Shown one piece after another: positions 38,115 to 46,948 of a stretch of 64,000 nt of DNA. The translations under genes were made by a program, and so were the position numbers. The DNA comes from Phaeobacter sp. A36a-5a (GTDB lineage: Bacteria > Pseudomonadota > Alphaproteobacteria > Rhodobacterales > Rhodobacteraceae). The notes under the pieces are model-generated. The model searched no databases. It was not told the DNA's origin and worked only from the letters and a program-made list of their open reading frames with translations. Where the stretch lies: the NCBI RefSeq assembly GCF_037911135.1, contig NZ_JBBLYU010000001.1, positions 1,736,001 through 1,800,000 of the forward strand, read 5' to 3'. Position 1 is the first letter of the stretch, and every line of letters starts with the position of its first letter.

Positions 38115-38140
38115 AACGCGGCGCATTCCTGCACCGCGTT
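38115..38140. terminator. Hairpin between convergent LOG and host-attachment genes
   Basis: Stem AACGCGGCGCA / TGCACCGCGTT with one mismatch and a TTCC loop. There is no T-tract on either side, so terminator activity is uncertain. Confidence 0.4.
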
Positions 38141-38187
38141 GGTCTGTGAATTTGCCAGATAAATGCGTTTCGCGCACACCGCCGGGA

Positions 38188-38640
38188 TCAGGCGGCCAGC
38201 TCCTGCTGAACAATCTTCTCGATCTCGTCGATCGGGTGGTTGGTCAGCGTCTTCGGGATCTCCGCCAGCACCAGATCCTGCACCTCCTTGTGCAGCTTGT
38301 CGCGCAGATTGCCGAGCACCTGCGGCGAGGCGACCAGAACGATCTTGCCCAGTTTGCCCTTGTGCGCCCGCTCATAGAGCAGCTCTGCGATATCGTCGGC
38401 AAAGCGCTCCTTGGCCAGCTCGTGCCAGTCGGTATCATCCAGCGCCGAACGGTGGCCAACACCGCCGTCGTGCATCCGGCCGGGACGGTTGGCCGATTGT
38501 TCGATATCGGAGGGATTGTCCTGCTCTTCCTTGCGGCGCACCTCCAGATGCGGGTTCTGCGCATCGGTGGTGTTTTGCAGCAGCAATGCCTTTTCGCTGT
38601 CGGTCACCAGAACATATGTGCCGTGGTCTAGCTGAGCCAT
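38188..38640 (-). CDS. Host attachment family protein (AtsE-like)
   Basis: The 150-residue cytoplasmic protein resembles the host-attachment family (PF10116), named from a plant-associated bacterium. Typical stretches are YVLVTDSEKALLL at the start, FADDIAELLYERAHKGKLGKIVLVASPQVLGNLR, and LTNHPIDEIEKIV near the end. The molecular function is unknown. Its ATG overlaps the stop of the small gene upstream (TAATG), so the two are coupled. Confidence 0.82.
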   Translation of the reverse strand: MAQLDHGTYVLVTDSEKALLLQNTTDAQNPHLEVRRKEEQDNPSDIEQSANRPGRMHDGGVGHRSALDDTDWHELAKERFADDIAELLYERAHKGKLGKIVLVASPQVLGNLRDKLHKEVQDLVLAEIPKTLTNHPIDEIEKIVQQELAA

Positions 38641-38840
38641 TATTGGTCCTCCTGCTCGTTGGATTTGGTCACCCGTGTCGCACCGGCAGGGCGTTCCTTG
38701 GCACGTTTTTCCTCGTCCTCGGTCGCCACCTCCCGGGCCAGTCGGCCACCGGTGCGCCCGCCATGCGAAACGCTGCCCTCGGCGCCCAGGATTTCCTTGG
38801 TTTCCTGACGGCCATCCTTTGATCTCACGCGGTCTGCCAT
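38640..38840 (-). CDS. Small charged hypothetical protein upstream of the host-attachment gene
   Basis: This is a 66-residue, very hydrophilic protein rich in Glu, Lys, Arg and Gly, without hydrophobic core or signal; it is probably disordered. GGAGG lies before its ATG. The one-base overlap with the next gene supports real translation. No family recognised. Confidence 0.6.
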   Translation of the reverse strand: MADRVRSKDGRQETKEILGAEGSVSHGGRTGGRLAREVATEDEEKRAKERPAGATRVTKSNEQEDQ

Positions 38841-38923
38841 GTCGGTCCTCCATTTTTATCGGGTTCACCAACACAACCGCCAAAGAGGCGTTTTGTTCCC
38901 CCCTCGGCCCGCGCCCGCGCAAT

Positions 38924-38956
38924 AAAGAAAGGCCCCGTCCGATACCGGACGAGGCC
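38924..38956 (-). terminator. Terminator of sodB
   Basis: On the minus strand, GGCCTCGTCCG / CGGACGGGGCC around GTAT is followed by TTTCTTTATT. Confidence 0.85.
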
Positions 38957-38982
38957 CAAGATCAATCACTGATCCCAAAAGA

Positions 38983-39582
38983 TCACATGCGCGAAGCGAC
39001 GTTTTCCCAGTTGACCAGATTGTCGAGGAAGTTGGTCAGATAGGCCGGACGCTTGTTGCGGAAATCGATATAGTAGGAATGCTCCCACACGTCACAGCCC
39101 AGCAGTGCTGTCTGACCAAAGCAGACCGGGTTCACGCCGTTTTCGGTCTTGGTCACCTTCAGGCCGCCGTCGGTGTCCTTGACCAGCCAGGCCCAGCCGG
39201 AGCCGAACTGACCCGCGCCTGCGGCAGAGAACTCTTCCTTGAACTTGTCAACGGAGCCAAAGCTGTCGACCAGAGCCTTTTCCAGCTCGCCCGGCATCTT
39301 GCTGTCGCCCGGACCCATCATTTCCCAGAACTGGTTGTGGTTCCACAGCTGGGAGATGTTGTTGAAGATACCGCTCTGGGCGACGGCATTTGCGTCATAG
39401 GTGCCCTTGATGATCTCTTCCATGGACTTGCCGTCCCACTCGGTGCCGGCGATCAGCTTGTTGCCGTTGTCCACATAGGCCTTGTGATGCAGGTCGTGGT
39501 GGTATTCCAGCGTTTCTGCGGACATGCCTTTGGATGCCAGCGCGTCATGGGCATAAGGAAGATCGGGAAGTTCAAAAGCCAT
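38983..39582 (-). CDS. sodB: Superoxide dismutase, Fe type
   Basis: The enzyme converts superoxide to hydrogen peroxide and oxygen. The 199 residues have metal ligands in the places expected for Fe/Mn SOD: the His of EYHHDLHHKAYVDNGN, the His in WNHNQFWEMM, and DVWEHSYYIDFRNKR. The start MAFELPDLPYAHDAL is classical. Local residues fit the Fe type, but exact metal use cannot be proven from sequence. It is monocistronic with its own terminator. Confidence 0.95.
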   Translation of the reverse strand: MAFELPDLPYAHDALASKGMSAETLEYHHDLHHKAYVDNGNKLIAGTEWDGKSMEEIIKGTYDANAVAQSGIFNNISQLWNHNQFWEMMGPGDSKMPGELEKALVDSFGSVDKFKEEFSAAGAGQFGSGWAWLVKDTDGGLKVTKTENGVNPVCFGQTALLGCDVWEHSYYIDFRNKRPAYLTNFLDNLVNWENVASRM

Positions 39583-39750
39583 CTGGGCCCCCTGTATTGT
39601 CTGTTTCGTTCCTAGGCAGATACATGCGGCTGGTGCCCCCATTGGTCAAGGCCAAGCCGGGGAAACAGCTAAAAAATAACCCGGTCAGCAGGAAAAGAGG
39701 CAGCCGCCGCAGGCCGTTAGACGATCGGCAACGGATCCTGCACTGCGGGC

Positions 39751-40176
39751 TTACCTGCTCAGCTTAACGTTGCTGCGGGTGCACGGCCCGCTGCCGGACG
39801 GACGGTTATCATAGCCATGCACGCGCGCTGTAATCGACAGCTTCATGCGCGGCTCATCCATCGTGGCCGAATAGCTTGCCTTGGCAGACCCCGAACGCGC
39901 ATCAATATTATTGACGGTCCACTTCAGCTTGAGCCGGTTTTTGGAACGCAGATCGTAAGGCACGATCATCGGGGTTTTCTGTACGCTGGCAATAACGCCA
40001 TCCATCACGCCCGTGACTTTCTGGTCATGATCGACAAAGACCAGAACACGCGGCGACAGCCATCCGTATTTCTCATAGGAGGTGATCTGGCAATCATAGG
40101 TCACCGGTGCCGCGACAACGGGCGCTGCGGCAAATAGGGTGCAGGCCGCCACTGCGGCTCTGATCAAAGATTTCAT
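39751..40176 (-). CDS. Small secreted protein, paralog of the neighbouring gene
   Basis: The 141-residue product has a signal peptide (about residues 1-23, ending VVAAPV). The mature part begins with TYDCQITSYEKYGWLSP and ends with a second Cys in SGSGPCTRSN. A single disulfide around a beta-rich domain is likely. The same framework is seen in the protein encoded just upstream: YxC, GW, a central Y followed by A, K-LS, and a final G-C. The function is unknown. Confidence 0.7.
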   Translation of the reverse strand: MKSLIRAAVAACTLFAAAPVVAAPVTYDCQITSYEKYGWLSPRVLVFVDHDQKVTGVMDGVIASVQKTPMIVPYDLRSKNRLKLKWTVNNIDARSGSAKASYSATMDEPRMKLSITARVHGYDNRPSGSGPCTRSNVKLSR

Positions 40177-40290
40177 CGGGAATGCTCGCGCTCTCAGGAA
40201 ATGGATACAGCCGCTATATCGTCAATCGCGCGCAGGTTGTGAAGTCTTTTCTATGGAATTGCCGCTACGATGCAGCCGCGACATCATCAG

Positions 40291-40746
40291 CTAACTTGTG
40301 ACCTGGGCGCATTGGCCGATGCCGCGTGGCGATTTCTCCCCGACGCCACCGGAGATCACCTTTACCGACAGTTTCTTGTTCTGGGTGTTGAACACCGCGC
40401 GATAATGGGTTTCCACCGCGCTCGCGCCATTGCCGACCGAGGCGCTGGTGACCGTCCAGCTGACCCGGTAGGAGATATCGCTGATGCGGAAAAACCCGGC
40501 CTTCAGCGGGCGGCCGGACAGCGCACTGACATTGCCGGAATGCACCACTTCCGCCGACCATTCATCGTGGAAACGCAGGCTGATCAGCGGCGGGATCCAC
40601 CCTCGGCCAGACAGCGATTTCACCTTGCAGGTATAAATCCCTTCCAGCGCCGCCGCCGGGGTCGCCAGACCGGTGCCAAGTGCCACGCAGGCAGCAAAGC
40701 CCAGCGTCCTTGCAATTGGCAGCAGCAGGTCAGCGACCTTGAACAT
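40291..40746 (-). CDS. Small secreted protein, paralog of the neighbouring gene
   Basis: The 151-residue product has a signal peptide ending near ATPAAAL. The mature part begins GIYTCKVKSLSGRGWIPP and ends RGIGQCAQV, giving the same two-cysteine framework as the next gene downstream (115 bases away, same strand). The two probably arose by tandem duplication but have diverged strongly. No family recognised; location should be periplasmic or extracellular. Confidence 0.7.
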   Translation of the reverse strand: MFKVADLLLPIARTLGFAACVALGTGLATPAAALEGIYTCKVKSLSGRGWIPPLISLRFHDEWSAEVVHSGNVSALSGRPLKAGFFRISDISYRVSWTVTSASVGNGASAVETHYRAVFNTQNKKLSVKVISGGVGEKSPRGIGQCAQVTS

Positions 40747-40925
40747 ATTAACCTCCCACCAGTTAATACAGCATAGCCCGGCTATGCAGCAGACAGATAA
40801 CTCCCGAATTGGCGGTGATCATGAATCACAAATGGTGAAGAACCAACAAAGCCAAGTAAAAAGTGCCCCCGGAAATCCAGAAGCACTTTACCTGCACGTA
40901 AAACGCACCACAAGGCTAAATTGCC

Positions 40926-41498
40926 TTAACCAGTTAACGCACCTACCTTAGATTGTGGATGCGCGGCGGTGCATAACAAGTTGTAGACATATCCGCCCAC
41001 TGAACGGAAACAAACGATGTGAAATGCACCGTTATTGTCCAGCCAGAAGGCCGCCGCCACCTGCGCCATGCGCGTGCGGCGAAACTGGCCCGGTTTGAAG
41101 GCCTCAGCCGACATATCGACCGGGCAGATTTTCGCCAGAACTTCGCGGGCGCTGTCACCGGACAGGCGGAACAGACCACGGGCGTCGGAGACATTGACGG
41201 CCAGCGCATGTTCGCCTTTCAGCGCCTCTGCCAGATCCGCCACCTTGGCGTCAACCTCGCCGTAAGGCACCAGCAGCAGCAGCTCATCCGGCGACATCCA
41301 GGCCACACCGCCCTGCTCGGTCAGGGAGATCTGACCGCTGGTCGGCACATCCGCCCCGGCGGCGGCCCTTACCGCCGCCTTCAGGGTGGCAGAGGCCAGA
41401 TCGCCGCGCAGGGTGATCATCCCCTGCAACCCGCGGTCCTCGACCTGTGCCAGACCGGAGAATTTCGCCCCATTCACTGCGCTGACAGGATCAGACAT
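40926..41498 (-). CDS. soxG: Sarcosine oxidase gamma subunit SoxG
   Basis: This is the 190-residue subunit of heterotetrameric sarcosine oxidase, related to the GcvT C-terminal fold. Typical stretches are DRGLQGMITLRGDL, WMSPDELLLLVPYG, DVSDARGLF-type VNVSDARGLFRLSG and the ending GGYVYNLLCTAAH. It overlaps soxA by eight bases and is the last gene of the operon. Confidence 0.92.
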   Translation of the reverse strand: MSDPVSAVNGAKFSGLAQVEDRGLQGMITLRGDLASATLKAAVRAAAGADVPTSGQISLTEQGGVAWMSPDELLLLVPYGEVDAKVADLAEALKGEHALAVNVSDARGLFRLSGDSAREVLAKICPVDMSAEAFKPGQFRRTRMAQVAAAFWLDNNGAFHIVCFRSVGGYVYNLLCTAAHPQSKVGALTG

Positions 41499-44400
41499 TC
41501 TGCTTCTCCCCTTCCTTGTCGTAAAAGACCTGATCGACGATCTTGGCCTTGTAGATTGTCCCGTCGGTGCCAGGGAACTCGATCACCTCGCCCATCCGCT
41601 TCGGACCATGCTTGACCAGACCCATGGCAATGCCACGGCCCAGATTGGCCGAATAATAGGTCGAGGTGACGCGCCCGATGGTGTTTTTCTGGCCATTGGC
41701 GTTGACACCATTGCCGACCGCATAGGCGCCATCCGGCAGGACCGACCCGTCTACGGTTTCCAGACCCACCAGCTGCCAGCGGTCGGGATCGGCCATGTGG
41801 CTGCGGGAATGCGCGCGTTTGCCGAGGAAATCCTCTTTCTTCTTCGACAGCGCCCAGTTGAGCCCCAGATCCTGCGGGATAACGGTCCCGTCAGTCTCGT
41901 CGCCGATCATGATAAAGCCCTTTTCGGCCCGCAGGATGTGCAGACATTCGGTGCCATAAGGCATCACCCCGAATTCCTTGCCCGCCTCCATCAACGCAGT
42001 CCAGAACGCCTGACCTTCGGAGGCCGCAACCGCGATCTCGTAGGACAATTCGCCCGAGAAGGAGATGCGATAGGCCCGCGCCTTGAAGCCGCCGATTTCC
42101 CCATCACGCCATTCCATGAAGGGCAGCGCCTCCTTGGAGACATCCATACCGCCGCCCGCTTTTTCATTCAGCTTTTCCAGCACCTTGCGGGCGTTGGGGC
42201 CCACGACGGCGACCTGCGCCAGCTGTTCGGTGACATTGGCAACATAGACTTTCCAGTCCCACCATTCGGTCTGCAGCCATTCTTCCATGTGGCCATGGAT
42301 CCGCTCGGCACCGCCGGTGGTGGTGTGGCAAAGCCAGGTGTCCTCGTCGATCCGGGCAACCACGCCGTCGTCGATCAGGAAACCGTTCTCCGAACACATC
42401 AGACCATAGCGGCATTTGCCCGGCTTCAGCGTCGACATCATGTTGGTATACATCATGTCGAGGAACTTGCCCGCATCCGGCCCTTTGACGACCAGCTTGC
42501 CGAGGGTCGAGGCATCCAGCAGGCCGAGGTTCTCGCGGGTGTTCTTCACCTCGCGGTTCACCGCGTCATGCACGCTCTCGCCGGAGCGAACATAGGCGTA
42601 GGGGCGACGCCACTGGCCAACCGGTTCCCAATCCGCCCCGTTGCTGTCGTGCCAGTCATACATCGGCGTCTTGCGCAGCGGCTGGAAGATCTCCCCGCGG
42701 GCCTCACCGCCGATCGCCCCCATCGAAATCGGGTGATAGGGCGGTCGGAAGGTGGTGGTGCCCACTTGCGGGATTTCAGACCCCAGCGCATCAGCAAGGA
42801 TCGCCAGACCGTTGATATTGCTCAACTTCCCCTGATCCGTCGCCATGCCCAGCGTGGTGTAGCGCTTGGTATGTTCGACGCTTTCGAACCCTTCGCGCGC
42901 GGCCAGCTGCACATCCGACACTTTGACGTCGTTCTGATAGTCCAGCCAGGTTTTCATCCGCAGCTTGATGTCGGCCTTGGCAGGCATCAGCCAGACCGGC
43001 TCCATCGCCGTCTCTGTCGGGGCATCACCAACGGGCGCGGTGCCTGCCTTGACCTTGCGGCCAGCGGCCTTGGCTGCCGCCTCGCCTGCGGCCTGCGCAT
43101 CGCTCAGCGCCTCCGCCAGACCAGCGGCGCCATTGGCAGCCCCCGCCGCAATCACAAAACCCTTGCCATCCGCACCCAGCGGCGGACGGGTGGCATCGGG
43201 GCGGAAGTTCGCATGGGTCTGATCCCAGACGAGCTTGCCACCGCAATGGGACCACAGGTGCACAACCGGCGACCAGCCGCCGGACATCGCGACCGCATCG
43301 GCCTCGACCTCCTCCTGCGCACCACCCTCGCCGTTCTGGGCACAGATCGCCACCGAGGTGACGCGCTTGCCGCCTTTCACCTTGGCAATGGCCCGGCCAC
43401 ATTCGACGCGGATGCCCAGCTGACGAACCTCTTCCATCAGCGCGCCGCCGCCGCTGTCGCGGGCATCCAGCACGCGCACCACCTCGACACCCGCAGCATG
43501 CAGCGCAATCGCGGTGCGATAGGCGTCATCATTGTTGGTGGCCACAACCACTTTCTGGCCGGGTGTCACCCCCCAGTTCACCGCATAGTCGCGCATCGAG
43601 GCCGCCAGCATCACGCCCGGCACATCATTGCCCGCAAAGGACAAAGGCCGTTCAATCGCACCGGTCGCCGTCACAATCTGGCTGGCCCGGATCCGCCACA
43701 GACGGTGGCGCGGACCACCCTGCCCCGGCGCATGATCGGTCAGACGCTCATACCCCAGCGCATAGCCGTGATCATAGACGCCCGCGCCCATGCAGCGGTC
43801 GCGCAGCAGCACATTGTCCATGCCCCGCAGCTCGGCGAGGGTTTTCTCGACCCAAGCGCCGGGTTCCATCCCGTCGATGGTGCCGCCATCAACCGGCGCG
43901 CGGCCACCCCAATGGTTGTGCTGCTCCAGCAGCAGAACCTTGGCACCGGACATCGCCGCAGCCTTGGCCGCCTGCAAACCCGCAACACCACCACCAATCA
44001 CCAGCACATCGACGAAATAATAGAAATGCTCGTAGGTGTCGGCGTCCTTCAGCTCCTTGTCGGGCGCTTTGCCCAGACCGGCGGACTGGCGGATGATCGG
44101 CTCGTAGACATGTTTCCACAGCGGACGCGGGTGGATGAACATCTTGTAGTAGAACCCCGCAGGCAGGAACCGCGCCAGCGCGTTATTGGCCACGCCCACG
44201 TCGAACTCAAGGCTCGGCCAATGGTTCTGCGACTGCGCCGACAGGCCCGAGAACAGCTCGGTCGTGGTGGCGCGCTGGTTGGGTTCAAACCGGTCGCCGG
44301 TGCCCAGACCCACAAGCGCATTGGGCTCTTCCGGGCCAGCCGCAACCAGACCGCGCGGGCGGTGATATTTGAACGAGCGGCCAACCATCATCTGGTCATT

Positions 44401-44523
44401 GGCCAACAGGGCCGACGCCAGCGTATCGCCTACATAGCCCTTCATCCGCTTGCCGTTGAAGGTGAATTCGATCGGTTTGGAGCGGTCGATCAACCGGCCG
44501 TTTTTGGCAAGGCGCGTGCTCAT
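41491..44523 (-). CDS. soxA: Sarcosine oxidase alpha subunit SoxA
   Basis: The alpha subunit binds NAD and tetrahydrofolate and, with SoxB, oxidatively demethylates sarcosine to glycine. It yields hydrogen peroxide and 5,10-methylene-THF. The 1010 residues start MSTRLAKNGRLIDRS. An N-terminal ferredoxin-like fold without cluster cysteines is followed by a dinucleotide site (VLVIGGGVAGLQAAKAA) and, from about residue 610, a GcvT-like folate domain (YTNMMSTLKPGKCRYGLM, GTECLHILRAEKGFIMIGDE). No folate-linked genes such as glyA or purU are adjacent. Confidence 0.96.
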   Translation of the reverse strand: MSTRLAKNGRLIDRSKPIEFTFNGKRMKGYVGDTLASALLANDQMMVGRSFKYHRPRGLVAAGPEEPNALVGLGTGDRFEPNQRATTTELFSGLSAQSQNHWPSLEFDVGVANNALARFLPAGFYYKMFIHPRPLWKHVYEPIIRQSAGLGKAPDKELKDADTYEHFYYFVDVLVIGGGVAGLQAAKAAAMSGAKVLLLEQHNHWGGRAPVDGGTIDGMEPGAWVEKTLAELRGMDNVLLRDRCMGAGVYDHGYALGYERLTDHAPGQGGPRHRLWRIRASQIVTATGAIERPLSFAGNDVPGVMLAASMRDYAVNWGVTPGQKVVVATNNDDAYRTAIALHAAGVEVVRVLDARDSGGGALMEEVRQLGIRVECGRAIAKVKGGKRVTSVAICAQNGEGGAQEEVEADAVAMSGGWSPVVHLWSHCGGKLVWDQTHANFRPDATRPPLGADGKGFVIAAGAANGAAGLAEALSDAQAAGEAAAKAAGRKVKAGTAPVGDAPTETAMEPVWLMPAKADIKLRMKTWLDYQNDVKVSDVQLAAREGFESVEHTKRYTTLGMATDQGKLSNINGLAILADALGSEIPQVGTTTFRPPYHPISMGAIGGEARGEIFQPLRKTPMYDWHDSNGADWEPVGQWRRPYAYVRSGESVHDAVNREVKNTRENLGLLDASTLGKLVVKGPDAGKFLDMMYTNMMSTLKPGKCRYGLMCSENGFLIDDGVVARIDEDTWLCHTTTGGAERIHGHMEEWLQTEWWDWKVYVANVTEQLAQVAVVGPNARKVLEKLNEKAGGGMDVSKEALPFMEWRDGEIGGFKARAYRISFSGELSYEIAVAASEGQAFWTALMEAGKEFGVMPYGTECLHILRAEKGFIMIGDETDGTVIPQDLGLNWALSKKKEDFLGKRAHSRSHMADPDRWQLVGLETVDGSVLPDGAYAVGNGVNANGQKNTIGRVTSTYYSANLGRGIAMGLVKHGPKRMGEVIEFPGTDGTIYKAKIVDQVFYDKEGEKQNV

Positions 44524-44581
44524 GTGGCGGACCTTTCGCAAGAGAGGGCGACGAAAAGGGAGGTAACGTTCAGACAGGCGA

Positions 44582-44911
44582 TCATTTCAGATCCCGCCAT
44601 GTCCAGCCGGGACGCTTGGCCGTGACCGCATCCAGAATGTCCTTGGGCGGCTCGGTGGTCTGGGCGCTGTAGGTGCCAAAAACCTCAAGCGTGGTGGTGC
44701 AGCGCGCAGCATGGAACCACTTGCCGCAGCCATTGGCATGGCGCCAGCGCTCAAAATGCACGCCCTTGGGGTTTTCGCGCATGAACAGATAGTCATGAAA
44801 CTCGTCATCCGACGAGCCGGGACCAAAACGCTTCAGATGCGCCTCGCCACCAGCGGCCAGTTCAGTTTCTTCGGCTTTGACGCCGCAATAGGGGCATTCA
44901 AGGATCAGCAT
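44582..44911 (-). CDS. soxD: Sarcosine oxidase delta subunit SoxD
   Basis: The 109-residue zinc-binding subunit has the expected ligand set C6, C9 (CPYCG), H58 and C62 (WRHANGCGKWF). The start at 44911 begins the classical MLILECPYCG after GGTGGTGAA. In most relatives it follows soxB directly; here about 510 bases with an antisense gene separate them. It lies 58 bases upstream of soxA. Confidence 0.95.
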   Translation of the reverse strand: MLILECPYCGVKAEETELAAGGEAHLKRFGPGSSDDEFHDYLFMRENPKGVHFERWRHANGCGKWFHAARCTTTLEVFGTYSAQTTEPPKDILDAVTAKRPGWTWRDLK

Positions 44912-45018
44912 TTCACCACCATTTCTTGGGTAGAGCGCAGGAAGACACACAAGGTGTTGACACATTTCCGAACACAGGACACACTGGAACATAATGCGAA
45001 CATCAAAAAGGTACCGTA

Positions 45019-45420
45019 ATGAGCAACCTTAGAATTCTCACTCTCTACGGAGCATCGGGGGGACGGTACGATTTCTCGGTCTACCCCCCAGCTTCTGACT
45101 TCGGACACTTCGGAGGAATTTACGCGTTCATGGCGCGAGATTTTCGAACTGACCTGTTTAACGTTCTGTACGTAGGCATCGCTTCCGACTTCACAACTAG
45201 GTTTGGCGACCATGAAAAATGGCAACCCGCCTGCAACATGGGGGCTAACTCCGTTGGCATCATCTTCAACGAGAACGAGTTCTCTCGAAGAGCCACTGAA
45301 ACCGACCTTATAAAGGGCCTGAACCCGCCCCTTAATGTTCAACACAATGTTCTTGCAGGTACCGCACCAGGCTTGAGCGGACTCGCAAACGCGTTGAGCC
45401 GATATGGAAGCAATAACTAA
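45019..45420 (+). CDS. GIY-YIG-type nuclease inserted antisense in the sox operon
   Basis: The 133-residue protein carries every landmark of the GIY-YIG catalytic core: G33-I34-Y35, Y51-V52-G53, R61, H65, E94 and N106 (NPPLN). The fold nicks DNA in homing endonucleases, UvrC and transposon-linked enzymes. There is no extra DNA-binding domain, so it is a minimal single-domain form. The gene lies between soxB and soxD on the opposite strand, with its TAA two bases from the soxB stop. Its codon use is more AT-rich (AAC, TTC, CTT, ATA) than the flanking genes. AAAAAGG precedes the ATG. Recent insertion is strongly suggested; homing activity is inference. Confidence 0.8.
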   Translation: MSNLRILTLYGASGGRYDFSVYPPASDFGHFGGIYAFMARDFRTDLFNVLYVGIASDFTTRFGDHEKWQPACNMGANSVGIIFNENEFSRRATETDLIKGLNPPLNVQHNVLAGTAPGLSGLANALSRYGSNN

Positions 45421-45422
45421 CA

Positions 45423-46667
45423 TCAGTGCGCCACACCGGCAGCAACGCTCTCGTCGATGAACTTGCCTTCCTTGAAGCGCATCATCGAAAACTCTTCGGC
45501 CAGCGGCGAATGACCTGTGGCCATCAGCTCGGCCATCGCCCAGCCAGAACCCGGGATCGCCTTGAAGCCGCCGGTACCCCAGCCTGCGTTGACAAAGATA
45601 TTGCCAACCGGTGTCTTGGAGATCAGCGGCGAGCGGTCGCCGGTCACATCCACGATCCCGCCCCACTGGCGCAGCATCTTCAGACGGCTGACCATCGGGA
45701 AGGTCTCGTTGAGCGCGCGCACGGTTTCCTCGATATGATGGAAAGATCCGCGCTGGGTGTAGTTGTTGAACCCGTCGGTGCCGCCGCCGATGACCATCTC
45801 GCCCTTGTCGGACTGCGACATGTAGCCATGCACGGTATTGGCCATCACAACCACATCCATGCAGGGTTTGATCGGCTCGGACACCAGCGCCTGCAGCGCC
45901 ACGCTTTCCACCGGCAGACGGAAACCCGCCATGTCCGACAGATGCGAACAATTGCCCGCAACCACCATGCCCAGCTTGTCGCAGTCGATGGCGCCCTTGG
46001 TGGTGTCGACGCCAACCACGCGGCCATTCTCATTGCGCACGCCGGTGACTTCACACTGCTGGATGATGTCCATACCCATGTTGGAACAGGCCCGCGCATA
46101 GCCCCAGGCCACCGCATCGTGACGCGCGGTGCCGCCGCGTTCCTGCCAGAGGCCGCCCAGAACCGGATAGCGCGGCCCTTCGAGGTTGATGATCGGCACC
46201 AGCTCCTTCACGCGCGCAGGCTCAATCCATTCGGTCTGCACGCCCTGCAGGGCATTGGCATGGGCGGTGCGCTTGTAGCCGCGCACCTCATGCTCGGTCT
46301 GCGCCAGCATGATCACGCCGCGCGGGCTGAACATCACGTTGTAGTTGATGTCCTGGCTCATCGTCTCATAGAGCGAGCGCGCCTTCTCATAGATCGCCGC
46401 CGAGGGATCCTGCAGGTAGTTGGAGCGGATGATGGTGGTGTTACGCCCGGTATTCCCGCCGCCCAGCCAGCCCTTTTCCAGAACGGCGACATTGGTGATG
46501 CCGAAATTCTTGCCAAGGAAATAGGCTGTGGCCAGACCATGCCCCCCGGCCCCGACGATGATCACATCATAGTGGCGTTTCGGTTCAGGCGAGCGCCAGG
46601 CGCGTTCCCATCCGGTGTGGTAGCGCAGCGCCTCACGCGCGACAGCAAAGGCAGAATAACGTTTCAT
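45423..46667 (-). CDS. soxB: Sarcosine oxidase beta subunit SoxB
   Basis: The flavin subunit holds FAD and covalent FMN and is the site of sarcosine oxidation. The 414 residues show the FAD-binding motif VIIVGAGGHGLATAYFLG and the stretch GTARHDAVAWGYARA, whose His (about 183) matches the covalent FMN site of the family. It has the usual C-terminus (FIDESVAAGVAH), so the nearby insertion did not truncate it. It is the first gene of the soxBDAG operon. Confidence 0.96.
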   Translation of the reverse strand: MKRYSAFAVAREALRYHTGWERAWRSPEPKRHYDVIIVGAGGHGLATAYFLGKNFGITNVAVLEKGWLGGGNTGRNTTIIRSNYLQDPSAAIYEKARSLYETMSQDINYNVMFSPRGVIMLAQTEHEVRGYKRTAHANALQGVQTEWIEPARVKELVPIINLEGPRYPVLGGLWQERGGTARHDAVAWGYARACSNMGMDIIQQCEVTGVRNENGRVVGVDTTKGAIDCDKLGMVVAGNCSHLSDMAGFRLPVESVALQALVSEPIKPCMDVVVMANTVHGYMSQSDKGEMVIGGGTDGFNNYTQRGSFHHIEETVRALNETFPMVSRLKMLRQWGGIVDVTGDRSPLISKTPVGNIFVNAGWGTGGFKAIPGSGWAMAELMATGHSPLAEEFSMMRFKEGKFIDESVAAGVAH

Positions 46668-46948
46668 GGGCGAATCCGTGGTTCGAGACTGCTACCGGGT
46701 ATGCACCACAGATCGCCCCGGGCTGCGCCGTTTATCGTCGCAATCGTGCATGGTTGCGACATGCGGACCCAAAGACGACGCGCCGCCGCCGCTATGCCAG
46801 CCAGTTTGCCCGAAGCTGTAGGCTGAGCTTTGCCTGTGCTTTGGCGCGCAGGCGGCCCTCCGACCAGCCGGGACAGCGCGCCGCAGCAGTTAGGCCTTTT
46901 TTCCGCGCCTGCGCCCCTATACATGAGTGTGAAACTGCGGGAGCCGCC

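Noticed and set aside
41386-44625. Very long plus-strand open frame opposite soxA
   Set aside because: It is His/Arg-rich antisense of soxA, which is complete and in full family register. Long antisense frames are common in such high-GC codon use.
44957-44995. TTGACA and CATAAT as promoter of the GIY-YIG gene
   Set aside because: The two hexamers are 27 bases apart, far beyond the 16-18 needed for a standard promoter.
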